Assembly: GCA_965204545.1 (NCBI GenBank)
Contig: CBDBFA010000003.1
Location: 1,240,001-1,304,000, forward strand
DNA from: JAABVD01 sp965204545
GTDB taxonomy: Bacteria > Verrucomicrobiota > Verrucomicrobiia > Opitutales > UBA2995
Length of the DNA stretch: 64,000 nt
Direction: 5' to 3'
Shown in pieces: positions 42,122-51,116 of this stretch. The notes under the pieces were generated by a model. The model did not search any database. It had not been told where the DNA came from and was given only the letters and a program-made list of their open reading frames with translations. A program made the position numbers and the translations under genes. Position 1 is the stretch's first letter. Each line of letters starts with the position of its first letter.

Positions 42122-43624
42122 ATGGCGAGCATCGAACACATCAAGTGGCTACTGGAAGGTGTCGAGGCTTGGAATGCAAGGCGTGAGCGACAGCCTTTCA
42201 GGCCCGACCTCAAGGACGAGGATCTATACGAGGCATTTCGCCAAGCAGGAATGGTCAGCGATAGCGGAAGGATCAATCTGGCGGGGATCAACCTAAGAAG
42301 GGCTGACCTAAGGAAGTCCCGCTTATCCTGTCGTTTTGACGGCATTGGTACCGATTTCACAGGTGCAAACCTGTCTTGGGCAGACTTCGAAGACGCCCAA
42401 CTCTCCAATTCAATACTTGATCGTGCTAAATTGCATGGCACTTGCTTCCGCAACGCACACCTACGTAATGTTAGTCTCCTGGAGATTGAGATGGCAGGTA
42501 CAGTCCTTGCTGGCGCCGATCTTTCTGAAGCCAACTTGACGGGCGTGAAAGTGCCTAAATTGAGTCTTGCCAATGCCATTCTAAGCTATGCGACTCTAGT
42601 AGGCACAGATCTTAGGCAGGTTAACCTCGTCAATGCCGACTTGTCCTTCTCACATCCGTGGAAAGCGAAGCTCTTTCCCAAGGGTTGTTCTAGGACCTGC
42701 ACACCAATGCAAGCTAAGTCTCACAAATCCATTTTAAGTGTCGCAGACCTCTTGGAACTGGTAAAAGAGATCGGAGACCGTAGTGCTGAAAGCGTTGTTT
42801 ATCTCCGTGGTGAAGGCGCAAACTATGAGAAGTTGAGGCCTAAGGTTATGAGATCCTCGAAAAATGGTGGCTTTCTTTTTCGCGCCAAAGAAAGCGATAT
42901 GCTCATTGACCTGATGACTCGAAGACCAGTAAATTTCGGGGATACCATGCCTGCCCTCTCTCAATGGGTATTGGCCCAGCACCATGGTCTTCCGACTCGT
43001 CTTCTAGATATCACTAGGAATCCGCTAGTAGCGTTGTTTTGGGCATGTCAATCTGACAACGAAAAACCAGGTGAACAGGGAAAGGTACACCTCTTCTCAG
43101 TACCGAAAGACTTGGTTAAGCCATTCAACAGCGACACCATCAGTATAATAGCTAACTTCGCCAAGCTTCCTAGTTCCGACAAGAACCTTCTTCTAGGGTG
43201 GAATTTGAAGGAGGCTGAGGCGCTCGCCCCGAAATCGCGTCTGAATTACAATTACAACCATTCTATGCAACGGCTCTACCAGCTAATCTGTCTTGAAAAG
43301 CCATATTTCGACAAGAGAATTGATCCCAGAGATCTATTCCGTGTGTTTGTCGTTGAACCGAAGCAGTCGTTCGAGCGTATCCGAGCACAGGCAGGTGCCT
43401 TTTTGGTTTCTGCCTTTCACGAGCGTTTCGAACGAAGTAGGATCCTAAACTGGAATGCAGATATACCGATTTACGATCACCATTGCTATCTGGTGCCAAG
43501 TGAGAAGAAGCAAGACATACTTAATGAATTGCGTCTGCTCAACATCACTCGTGAAACGCTCTTACCGGGACTAGACGAGGCCGCGAGAGCAGTAATGGCC
43601 GAAGTAAAGGGGGAGGTCGAGTAG
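42122..43624 (+). CDS. Pentapeptide-repeat / FRG-domain fusion protein
   Basis: A 500-aa protein. Residues ~55-180 are pentapeptide repeats (A(D/N)Lxx units such as INLAG INLRR ADLRK, ADFED, ADLSE ANLTG, ADLSF), forming a right-handed quadrilateral beta-helix. Residues ~205-470 form an FRG domain: YLRGEG near its start, LAQHHGLPTRLLDITRNPLVALFWAC in the core, and a late YDHHCYLVP. FRG domains are frequent in defence islands, with unproven activity. Fusion to pentapeptide repeats is unusual. The ATG at 42122 has an AGGAG site 8 bp upstream. No partner gene is adjacent, so it may be a stand-alone effector with its own sensor. Confidence 0.82.
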   Translation: MASIEHIKWLLEGVEAWNARRERQPFRPDLKDEDLYEAFRQAGMVSDSGRINLAGINLRRADLRKSRLSCRFDGIGTDFTGANLSWADFEDAQLSNSILDRAKLHGTCFRNAHLRNVSLLEIEMAGTVLAGADLSEANLTGVKVPKLSLANAILSYATLVGTDLRQVNLVNADLSFSHPWKAKLFPKGCSRTCTPMQAKSHKSILSVADLLELVKEIGDRSAESVVYLRGEGANYEKLRPKVMRSSKNGGFLFRAKESDMLIDLMTRRPVNFGDTMPALSQWVLAQHHGLPTRLLDITRNPLVALFWACQSDNEKPGEQGKVHLFSVPKDLVKPFNSDTISIIANFAKLPSSDKNLLLGWNLKEAEALAPKSRLNYNYNHSMQRLYQLICLEKPYFDKRIDPRDLFRVFVVEPKQSFERIRAQAGAFLVSAFHERFERSRILNWNADIPIYDHHCYLVPSEKKQDILNELRLLNITRETLLPGLDEAARAVMAEVKGEVE

Positions 43625-44082
43625 GACCGCTTGCGCCGTTCACCTCGCGGAGTTCAACGTTCAGTCCCCGAGGGATTCCCTAGGAGTGTTTAGAGCGGAT
43701 GCACCAGAGGATTACTGAGACAATTCCGTCCCAGGTCGCGGAAGACACCGTGTTCCAGAACTCGCGGAAGAATTCGGACCGCAAGCCCTGGCCTAATGGA
43801 ATATCAAAACACCCACTCAACTTTTTTGAGGGACATGGCTGGGTCGCACCCGGATGATCTGAAGCACCCAAGAACGGACTCAATTACTTCATACCGTGGG
43901 CCTTTCTCTAACCCTTCCTTCTCCAGATCAATATGGTGGGTGTGGGGATTCTGGTGCTAAAGGTTGAATGCCAGACCATAAACAAGGCCCCCTAAAATCT
44001 TGGCGGTGTATTTCGATAACATCAAAGGTAATTGCCGGGCACTGATCGAAGGCTTGGGCTACGTGTTCGTACTAATTAGAAT
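43625..44082. other. Intergenic region
   Basis: No gene is supported and no structured RNA is obvious. It lies between convergent genes (FRG gene + strand; Cys-rich gene - strand). Open frames here lack protein-like composition. Confidence 0.5.
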
Positions 44083-44469
44083 TTACAACACTTGGCTTGT
44101 TTGAATTACCGGATCTCCATCGGAACTTACTCCCTCCTTATCCCCTTCCTTTTTCCTGTATGGTCTTACCGGCCACAGAGGACTCCCATAGGCTTGGCAA
44201 TTTCGAATCTCCTCGCGTTGGAGGCAAGTGCATTCCAGGCACTTGGCCTTGATTGCCGCAGTAGGGGACATCCGTCCTCCCTTAATATGTTTTTCCAGAT
44301 TTGCGAAAGCCCGTTTGAATGCACCAAAATACACAGAGTTCTCCTTTTTGAGTCCCTCAAGGAATTCATTTTGGTCACGCTTAGCGGCAGAAATTCTGTC
44401 GGATTCGTTCATTGGATATGGATTTCTACTTCCCCAATCCAACAAAATAGCCCCTAGAATTCCTGTCAT
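44083..44469 (-). CDS. Cys-rich KAKCxxC phage-type protein (second copy)
   Basis: A 128-aa protein with KAKCLECTCLQREEIRNC and SPLWPVRPYRKK near its end, the same module as in 18997-19263 although the fourth Cys (CPLW) is Ser here. The N-terminal part (SAAKRDQNEFLEGLKKENSVYFGAFKRAFANLEKHI) is helical and not shared. The ATG at 44469 has an AAGGGGG site just upstream; an internal ATG at 44412 is also possible. Likely a small zinc-binding, possibly regulatory phage-type protein. Confidence 0.6.
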   Translation of the reverse strand: MTGILGAILLDWGSRNPYPMNESDRISAAKRDQNEFLEGLKKENSVYFGAFKRAFANLEKHIKGGRMSPTAAIKAKCLECTCLQREEIRNCQAYGSPLWPVRPYRKKEGDKEGVSSDGDPVIQTSQVL

Positions 44470-45077
44470 ACCCCCTTAAAGGCTCCTTTTTAGGAATTCT
44501 AGCTCAATTCCTATACACCAATACCTACACCATGGCAATCTAAACCATTTTCGTGCCCTTTAAGTGTGTATTTAGCTCTCAAACCGCCCGCGATCAAAAT
44601 CCTTCAGCTATGATCCCTAGCAGTGCCAATCGAGGCCAGAGAAAGGGGAGGAGAGAATCCCAACGGATCTTTCAAAGCGATGCCAGAGCCACTGAGAGCT
44701 TCACAGAGCCAACCTTAATGAAAAAGTGGGCAAGATAACCCTACGTTCATAAGAAACCCTCTCAAAAAAATCCCATTCCCGGAAGAATGGGGAGTGATGT
44801 GCACAAGACGGCTTACCATTGAAGGTTTCTAGTTCAAAAGCCTCCACCTTAGTTCACCGATTATCTAGAACGAGTCCCGGACCCTCCGATCCGAAGTGCG
44901 GGTAGGACCTGATGACACACCGCCCGACCCAACGCCTCATGGCACCTCTATTCTTTTGTTTGGAATTAAAGATATTGGTCGTAGATGAACAGCCGATTGC
45001 GGTGCTTTCAGCGCTTCAATTACGTTAATCAGCGACTAGGCCCAGCACCCAGCCATTTCGATGTGATCTCTATCATC
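44470..45077. other. Intergenic region
   Basis: No gene or RNA is supported. A short hairpin-like string (tcggaccctccgatccga) lies near 44880. It separates the Cys-rich gene from the end of the PIN/ATPase pair, all on the minus strand. Confidence 0.5.
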
Positions 45078-45548
45078 TTACTGTTGAGTACGACACAATT
45101 TTTTCATTCCTAGGAGCTTTTTGTGACTGTTCTGGAACCTGCCATCCTCACCAGTCGGATAGATCTTTCCTCGTGGTTGATCGATCAGTCTCTTGTCCTT
45201 GAAATCATCCATTAAGCGACCGTCATTGGAATACAAAAGACGAGCCCCACTAACTTGAGCCAAAGCAATGACATGTTGATCATTCGATTTGCATGAATTC
45301 TCCTTTTTCAGTTTCTCCGTTCTTGCATTGACTTCATTTTCATTTGCTTCGGTGATTCTTCCAGAAAGCGTCGCCTGCTGTCGCCAATTCCTAAATTTTG
45401 AGTTTTTATCGAGTTCCTCCAGCACCTTGCCACCAATTACCAAGTGTCCCTTTCCTGTGTGGATCCAATCAAAAAACTTCTGGGCAGCCTCAGTACGTTT
45501 GGAGCCGAACACCTCACCCACTACACTTGCGTCCAAAATCACACACAT
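45078..45548 (-). CDS. PIN-domain nuclease, partner of ATPase
   Basis: A 156-aa PIN-fold protein. Acidic catalytic residues are visible at ILDASVV (Asp6), LEELDKN (Glu in the middle helix), CKSNDQHVIALAQ (Asp) and LLYSNDGRLMDDF (Asp pair). These fit a metal-dependent RNase/DNase. Its ATG is 3 bp after the stop of the ATPase gene (TGA-gga-ATG), so the two are co-translated. PIN nucleases are usual toxins of VapBC systems, but here the partner is a DNA-repair-type ATPase, not an antitoxin. This suggests a two-gene defence module in which the ATPase senses and the PIN protein cuts. Confidence 0.8.
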   Translation of the reverse strand: MCVILDASVVGEVFGSKRTEAAQKFFDWIHTGKGHLVIGGKVLEELDKNSKFRNWRQQATLSGRITEANENEVNARTEKLKKENSCKSNDQHVIALAQVSGARLLYSNDGRLMDDFKDKRLIDQPRGKIYPTGEDGRFQNSHKKLLGMKKLCRTQQ

Positions 45549-45551
45549 TCC

Positions 45552-46883
45552 TCAGAGCCTCAGAGATCTCCGTGTTTCTTCCATAAAGAACTTGCGGTAG
45601 CTTCTAGGCGCATTCAAGACGTTACCCTCCTTGTCAAGACTGAGCGAGTGAATGCGGACATCCAACTCCTCACGTTCAAAGTAGAGGATAGAAACCTGTT
45701 CGGCCATAATCGGCAAATCACCATCGCGGACTTCCATGCGTACCCGGTCGATCAGGTGGTCGCTATGGGTTTCTACGATCAATTGGCGATCCCAACTAGC
45801 CACATGACAAAATAGGCTGCCAAGAGCGGCCTGTGCGCTCGGATGCAAGTGTACTTCCGGTTGCTGCAAAAGGAACTGGGGCGGAGCGTCCGGGCGAAGC
45901 AACTCCGTTATCAGAGGAAGAATTTGGCTCACTCCATATCCAACATCAATCATGTTGCGTCTTGGACCCTTCAGACGATTTCCAAATTTTCTGATCTGCA
46001 CCTGGAAGGGTCCACTGTCTTTTCTGGTTAGTTGCCTTATGAAAATTTCATCGAAAAGACCAGCGGCCCTACCAAATTTCTCTAATTGGTTTTTGAGGTT
46101 CTTCCACTTTTGTTTGTGCTGAAAAAACATGTTAGCCAGATACATGGGAACGTAGTCGCCTTCTGGATCGGGTGTGAGACGAGAAGGATCATAAGTGCGA
46201 CGCGGTTTCGAACGGACTGGCGCGCTCGCGAATGGCCGCCTTACAGTCCTAATGTTGAGGAAAAGAAGGTCATTAATCGGATTTCGATCTTCCGAGCTAA
46301 TGGGTGGTGAATTGCCAATAGGTTCAAATTTTTTAGGCTTTGTATCAAGGGCAAAAAGGAGAGGAAACCTCTGGTCGTATCCATTGCCCAATCCGGCAAA
46401 GAATCTACCCGAAATCTTTTTCCACCAACTCCCCCTTGGAGACCCAATCCGAAGGGTGTATAACCCATCTTCATTATAGGCTTCATCGACCCAATTTTTC
46501 CCGATAGCCATGTGTCTCTTTAGTAAAATCGGTGTGGTACCTCTTTTTCCAAAAGTGAACTTGAAATCGAGAGATTTTTTCAATGCGAGCTTACTTCCCC
46601 GTTTTTTTTTACTTACCATAGCACTGAATCCTGCTCTGAAAGTCTTGGCCTCGCCATTCTTTCCGCCTCGGTGATTTACGATTTCGTCAAAACTTCCCAG
46701 GTCGAATGGCTCCTCCTTGAAATCTGGATGCCTAAAATCAGCAACATCTTTGAGTGTCCGAATCATAGCCAGAAAGGAAGTCTTACCAGTACTGTTGTCA
46801 CCCACTAGAAGGGTGAGAGGCGCTAGACGGGCAATCTGCTTATCGTGGAAGCACCGGTAGTTTTCTAGTGTGATCTGGTCCAT
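45552..46883 (-). CDS. AAA ATPase (DUF3696 / OLD-like) of ATPase-PIN module
   Basis: A 443-aa ABC-type/SMC-like ATPase. It opens with ITLENYRCFHD and Walker A GDNSTGKTS (28-36), typical of OLD/RecF-like ATPases. The signature-like DVGYGVSQILPL, Walker B LLQQPEVHLHP and switch IVETHSDHL come in the last third. The end (LSLDKEGNVLNAPRSYRKFF) matches the DUF3696 tail pattern. There is no TOPRIM domain, unlike OLD nucleases. Comparable ATPases form two-gene immune systems (Septu PtuA, PARIS AriA). The coupled PIN gene is the likely effector. It is transcribed leftward as first gene of the pair. Confidence 0.8.
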   Translation of the reverse strand: MDQITLENYRCFHDKQIARLAPLTLLVGDNSTGKTSFLAMIRTLKDVADFRHPDFKEEPFDLGSFDEIVNHRGGKNGEAKTFRAGFSAMVSKKKRGSKLALKKSLDFKFTFGKRGTTPILLKRHMAIGKNWVDEAYNEDGLYTLRIGSPRGSWWKKISGRFFAGLGNGYDQRFPLLFALDTKPKKFEPIGNSPPISSEDRNPINDLLFLNIRTVRRPFASAPVRSKPRRTYDPSRLTPDPEGDYVPMYLANMFFQHKQKWKNLKNQLEKFGRAAGLFDEIFIRQLTRKDSGPFQVQIRKFGNRLKGPRRNMIDVGYGVSQILPLITELLRPDAPPQFLLQQPEVHLHPSAQAALGSLFCHVASWDRQLIVETHSDHLIDRVRMEVRDGDLPIMAEQVSILYFEREELDVRIHSLSLDKEGNVLNAPRSYRKFFMEETRRSLRL

Positions 46884-47407
46884 ATCAGATATTTTCAGTA
46901 TCCCTGCCGAATCAATGCCGGGGTTAGGTTAAAAGGGTTCCCGATGAAACTTTCAAAGCGATTCTGGGGCCTATGAGGGGCTTTTGCAGAGCAAAAAACA
47001 TCCCAGATAAACCAAACTCAAAAAGAAAGAGCCCTTTGCCGACAAAATGTCAAGTTTTTGCGCAATGCGAACTACCATTCATTGGTTCTGATCCACAAGC
47101 CTCCGCCTGGGTCATGGGAATTGGGAATAGGGGGCTCGCCAATCACGTCTCGCCTCACGAGTACGAGTGGCGCGTAGCGAATAGGACAACGAACCTGCAC
47201 ACAACACGACGCCTGCCCCCACGAGTCGACCCGGCGCGACTCGTCTCGACACCCCCTCGAATTTTCGTACGCGTTTCGACACGACTCGAAGAAACTCGCG
47301 AGTTCAGATACTACCGCCAGGCGGGACGGGGCACGTCTCAGAAAAGGCCCCCACCCCCTTCGAGGCGGACGACCTGAGAAAAGGCCCCCCCGGGCACCCC
47401 CCCGAGT

Positions 47408-47491
47408 GTGAAAACAGGCCGAAAATCGCTGAAAATCGCTGAAAACCACCCAAAATCGCCCAAAATAACGCCTTTTTTGCCCTGTTTTCAC
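47408..47491. repeat. Inverted repeat framing GAAAATCGCT repeats
   Basis: GTGAAAACAGG (47408-47418) pairs with CCTGTTTTCAC (47481-47491). The enclosed A-rich segment has 'gaaaatcgct' twice in tandem, then 'ccaaaatcgc', and a T6 run. Both arms sit beside a CCCCGAGTG string. This resembles an origin-type or regulatory structure more than a terminator. Confidence 0.6.
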
Positions 47492-48383
47492 CCCCCGAGT
47501 GGCGCTTTCGAGGGGTCTAAGCGGGCTAACGTGTACGCCTTGCAGCGCGAGGTAAAGGCCAGCCAGCCAGGTACTTCCAAACCTCCCAAGTCAGTACGAG
47601 GACCGCTGAGTTCGAGTAGGAGTGAGGCCTCGCGTTGTGCGCGCGCGCGTAAGGCCAGCTCGCTTGGTACTTCCAACCCCTCTCGAGACGAGTACGAGAC
47701 GACCCGAGGTCGAGACGAGTCGTAAGCGAGGGCAGCCCTTCGAGTCGTAACGCGTACGGGACGAATCAAGACGAAGGCGGTAGGAGTCGTGTCGAGTCGA
47801 CCAGGGCGGGTTTCGTGGTACGACTCGTACGCGTACTCGAGTCGCTTGGTCGCTGAAGCACCGCGCATTTATAACAACCTCACAGGTCAATTGCAAAGGA
47901 TATTTTCCGAAAACGTGGGTTCGCGTCGTGGTTGGCAGTCCTTGACTTCGCTCTGCTGGAGGCCTGCCAACGGGTTTTAGCTTGGTGGTAATTGATTTGT
48001 TGGGATCTTGGCTGACGCTATGTCAGGTCCGACGTCGGGGGTCGCGCATTGTCCGAGGCCGCAAGCGGCCATCGGCCAGGCGCTCCTGCCCCGAGTGCGG
48101 ACACTGACCCGCTTACATCCACTTGGGAGAGGGAGGGGTGGGGGTCAGGATTCTCAGGGTAGCACATATTTGAGCTGGTTGGAGCGGGCATGTCCGGGCG
48201 CCTGGCACAACCATTTCCGTGTTGAAAGTGGAAGCCCTCCTACCTGCTCATCCTCAGTAATATCTTCGCAGGTCAGGTGCCTACTCGCATTGAATTTTCG
48301 CCGCCATCGCGCGCCTTGATAGTTGAAGCCTGGCAGCATCCGCGGACGCAAAATTCAAGCCTGCGCAGCACCTGTCACAAACC

Positions 48384-48808
48384 CTCTAAATCTCCCACCT
48401 TTGGGAGACTTCAAACCATCCCAAACCCTTCCACCTTTGGAAGGGCTTATTCCAATCCCCCTAAATCCCCCACCTTTGGGGGACTTCTCCCCACAAACTC
48501 CCCTCAAGGGGCGCTCAATGACCTGCGATCCTCCTACGTCGGATCTCGGCCATTGTCATAGTGTTGCCCCCCTAAATCCCCCGGTGGGGGACTTATGAAT
48601 TGAGCAGGAAGGCGATGAGAGATCCAAGACGGAGGACGGCTGGTGTCTGGCCAGTCGACAGGGTCACATCGCAGCGCGATGCGCCCAGGAACCTGTCTTT
48701 GTGGCCAGATCCCCTCAGCTATTGAGTGTCCCTGATCGTCCACTTCATCGCCCAACCTGCACAATTATTTAGCAAGTTGCCCCCTATAATCCCCCAGGAG
48801 GGGGATAT
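48384..48808. repeat. Five dispersed hairpin repeats (CTAAATCCCCC..GGGGGACTT)
   Basis: Copies lie at 48384-48412, 48426-48448, 48454-48487, 48566-48596 and 48779-48808. Each pairs a C-run with a G-run around a short loop (e.g. CCCCCACCTTTGGGGG). Compensating changes (TCTCCC/GGGAGA, CCCTTCC/GGAAGGG) keep the pairing, which implies selection on structure or a hairpin-based transposition. Spacing is irregular, so this is not a CRISPR array. Confidence 0.8.
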
Positions 48809-49292
48809 GATGCCTGTATGCCTGCCCATGATCCTCCTCACCAACAACCTGGGCGAACAAGTTCGCTTGGACCAGGTGTTGGTAGATGAGAATCATGGAG
48901 GCATGGCAAATGATTGCTGAAGCAATTGATTTGCCCTGTCCGTCCGGACACGAGGCCGACAAGTCGATTGTGGCCATGAAGAGTGGTAGAGGATGTGTTC
49001 TTGAGGCATGGCCACAATCGAGGCCTCGGCCGGTTGATCTCTCTCTACTACTGGAACGCCTCGGCGTCGTCTGGGCTGGGCTCCTACATGATTTGTTTTC
49101 AGAACGCGGGCATTATATCAGGACGGCCAGACACCTGACTGCACGTGCAACCTCACCGAACACAACCAAGCATCGCCTCCGGACACGGCCCTGGTGTTGG
49201 GCGAGGTACGTGGTACGAGTTTGTACGATATCACCGGCGCCCAATACCAGTTCCTCTCTAACCGCGAAGGCCGACACTGATTGCCCGCAACC

Positions 49293-49664
49293 ATGAAAAC
49301 CAAATCTCTCCGGACCCAGGTAGTAAATCTAAGAGGCGTTCCAGCAGCAGAGCGAGAAGAGTTCTGTGCACGTGAAGACGTTGAGCGCATTGACCGCATG
49401 ACTGTATGGGGCAACCCGTTCAGGTATGGATCACGTGAACACAAGATCGCACGTTACCGCATATATCTGTGGTGGACCATCCAGCACAATCCCCAGGTTA
49501 TGTATGACCTGATTGAGTTACGCGGTAAGAAGCTGGCTTGTTGGTGTCACCCGAAGCCTTGTCATGGCGACGTGATTGCGAAAGCGATCGAGTGGGCCGT
49601 GAAGGAGGTGGAAGAACGTCCCTATTTACGTGAAACCGTCCTTTGGTCTCGTAAGAAATCTTAA
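49293..49664 (+). CDS. DUF4326 domain protein
   Basis: A 123-aa protein matching the DUF4326 pattern: VVNLRGV at the start, then TVWGNPFRYG, YRIYLWW and the end ELRGKKLACWCHPKPCHGDVIAKAIEW. The Cys-His cluster (CWC..P.PCHGD) suggests metal binding. The family is common in phages and plasmids and has no settled function. ATG at 49293 is preferred over a TTG at 49281. It is the first clear gene of the right-arm block on the plus strand. Confidence 0.88.
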   Translation: MKTKSLRTQVVNLRGVPAAEREEFCAREDVERIDRMTVWGNPFRYGSREHKIARYRIYLWWTIQHNPQVMYDLIELRGKKLACWCHPKPCHGDVIAKAIEWAVKEVEERPYLRETVLWSRKKS

Positions 49665-49683
49665 CCCTAAACCCCTATTTATC

Positions 49684-50067
49684 ATGCCTCTATACCCTAT
49701 AGAACTTGGCTTCGGCCACACCTTTAACAACCGCTCCGAACTGGAAGCCTTTATCGAAGAGGAAGCCAGCTGCTCCTACTACGAATCGGGCGCATCCATG
49801 GAAATGGACGTCTCCTATGAGGACTACGCCGAAGACTTCCGTCGGGATACGCTCAAAGAATTCGGAATCGACGATGATCTTGATCCCGATGAGGAACCGG
49901 CCTGCAGCGCTGATATCTACTGTGAAGGCGATGGTTGCTGTGAGAAGCCGCTCCTTCCCTGCGGATGCCATCCTCTCCACAAGAATTGCACTCTTTGCCT
50001 GAGCGATGAGGAGGTTCAAGAGCGTCTCGACGATGCTTACCTCCCCCGCGACATCCCCGACAAATAA
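49684..50067 (+). CDS. Acidic Cys-rich small protein, in-frame stop before extra coding
   Basis: A 127-aa, strongly acidic protein with cysteines in a DIYCEGDGCC...PCGCHPLHKNCTLC pattern, probably metal binding. No family recognised. Past its TAA (50065-50067) the same frame stays open for 37 codons to 50181 with equally acidic, protein-like sequence (YEDDEPVDEKQGTWVWEGRR, ending DDLPF). The stop therefore looks like a recent nonsense change or a readthrough site. ATG at 49684 is used as the frame upstream lies in the DUF4326 gene. Confidence 0.6.
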   Translation: MPLYPIELGFGHTFNNRSELEAFIEEEASCSYYESGASMEMDVSYEDYAEDFRRDTLKEFGIDDDLDPDEEPACSADIYCEGDGCCEKPLLPCGCHPLHKNCTLCLSDEEVQERLDDAYLPRDIPDK

Positions 50068-50181
50068 CGTCACCTGTATGAGGACGATGAACCCGTTGAC
50101 GAGAAGCAAGGCACCTGGGTCTGGGAAGGCCGCCGCTATCCCATGACCGATGACGACGTTGCTGACGACCTGCCGTTTTAA
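50068..50181 (+). other. In-frame coding extension after stop of the 49684 gene
   Basis: 37 sense codons in the same frame as the preceding gene, acidic and rich in Asp, ending DDVADDLPF-stop. It has an internal ATG (50146) but no ribosome-binding site, so on its own it is unlikely to be expressed. Confidence 0.5.
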
Positions 50182-50252
50182 CCACCGGGTTGCGACGTGG
50201 CGCACACGGGGTGAGCGCCACGTCGAACCCTATAACTGAAAGGATTTATCTT

Positions 50253-50903
50253 ATGAACAAATTTGAGCGCATTTGGTCGGACCTCCGAACGGCCCATTTC
50301 CAGGCATGTAGTCCGGGACGTCGTATGGTCCGCAATCATTCGAGGCCCCTTGATCCGGAGATCCGCATCGAGGAGCCCTTCTCGCCGGCACCACGCTTCG
50401 ATGGATGCTGTCGCCTCTGTGGAGATGACATTTCTGATTCGCAGATCTACGAAGCGGATTTGTGCGTCATCTGTGATGATGAGCCAGGCAAAGACCAGTT
50501 CGTCACGCCCAAGTGGCAGGAAACCTGGAAGGAATACTACGGTGTTGCCGTCTGGTGGTCAGCCCACATGACGCCCAAACGGCCTGCGAGCTTCGGCCGC
50601 AAGCTGCCCACCCCGGAGAGGATTGAAATTTCTCCGGAGGACGCTGAAGGACACCGCCAGGCTTACCGTCACCTCACCGAGGAATTCTTTGTCTATCCCA
50701 AGTCCGCCCTCCGGATCCTGGACTACCATCCTCCCTACGTGCAATGCCGCGAGTCACGCTACCGGGCCGATCCTTACGATCACGATTACGTCTACGCTCC
50801 TGAAGCCGTCCACGTCGATCTCCACAAGGCCGGTATGAATCGGATCCGCCGCAAACTCCAAGCCGACGGGTATGTCCGTTATCCGCGGAAAGGCCCGAAA
50901 TGA
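50253..50903 (+). CDS. Hypothetical protein with CxxC zinc-finger pair
   Basis: A 216-aa protein. CCRLCGD and LCVICDDE about 20 residues apart give a four-Cys zinc finger near residues 52-75. The remainder is basic with aromatic stretches (DYHPPYVQCRESRYRADPYDHDYVY). A good ribosome-binding site (GAAAGGA) lies 8 bp upstream of ATG 50253. Its stop overlaps the next ATG (ATGA). No family recognised. Confidence 0.6.
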   Translation: MNKFERIWSDLRTAHFQACSPGRRMVRNHSRPLDPEIRIEEPFSPAPRFDGCCRLCGDDISDSQIYEADLCVICDDEPGKDQFVTPKWQETWKEYYGVAVWWSAHMTPKRPASFGRKLPTPERIEISPEDAEGHRQAYRHLTEEFFVYPKSALRILDYHPPYVQCRESRYRADPYDHDYVYAPEAVHVDLHKAGMNRIRRKLQADGYVRYPRKGPK

Positions 50904-51112
50904 AAGACGCACACCTCATTGGCGAAATATCCACCTGGTTGCGTCTCGGCCGTTTGAACCCCCAGGCTCTCGAGGAAGTCAGCAAGGTACTGGACTTGTT
51001 CGAGATCCGGTCCCTGGCCCACCTGAAAAAAAATCCCCACCCGGCCATACGTTACATCCGGACCGCGGCACACACCACTTACCCATCACGTCAATCCTAC
51101 CTCAACCGATAA
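50900..51112 (+). CDS. Small hypothetical protein (70 aa)
   Basis: Starts by a 4-nt ATGA overlap with the preceding gene, so translation is coupled. It reads MKDAHLIGEISTWLRLGRLNP..., helical and basic at the end. No family recognised. It is followed after 4 bp by the next gene. Confidence 0.6.
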   Translation: MKDAHLIGEISTWLRLGRLNPQALEEVSKVLDLFEIRSLAHLKKNPHPAIRYIRTAAHTTYPSRQSYLNR

Positions 51113-51116
51113 CACC

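Larger units (their letters stand above)
46884..49292. other. 2.4-kb gene-poor, repeat-rich spacer
   Basis: No gene is convincingly supported. It has three parts. 47130-47860 is very GC-rich with endless CGAGTCG/GACGAG-type strings, and all frames stay open for compositional reasons; two imperfect ~45-bp repeats (aaggccagc...ggtacttccaa) lie at ~47560 and ~47650. An 11-bp inverted repeat frames 47408-47491. 48384-48808 carries five short hairpin repeats. It separates the defence genes from the small-gene polycistron and may hold an origin, a transfer origin or the promoter for the right arm. Confidence 0.6.

Noticed and set aside
47072..47896. Overlapping long frames in the GC-rich spacer on both strands
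   Set aside because: All frames stay open because of composition; the products are low-complexity Arg/Ser/Leu strings with no ribosome-binding sites.
48384..48808. CRISPR array
   Set aside because: Repeats are hairpins with unequal spacing and varying sequence, and no cas1, cas9 or other cas genes are present.
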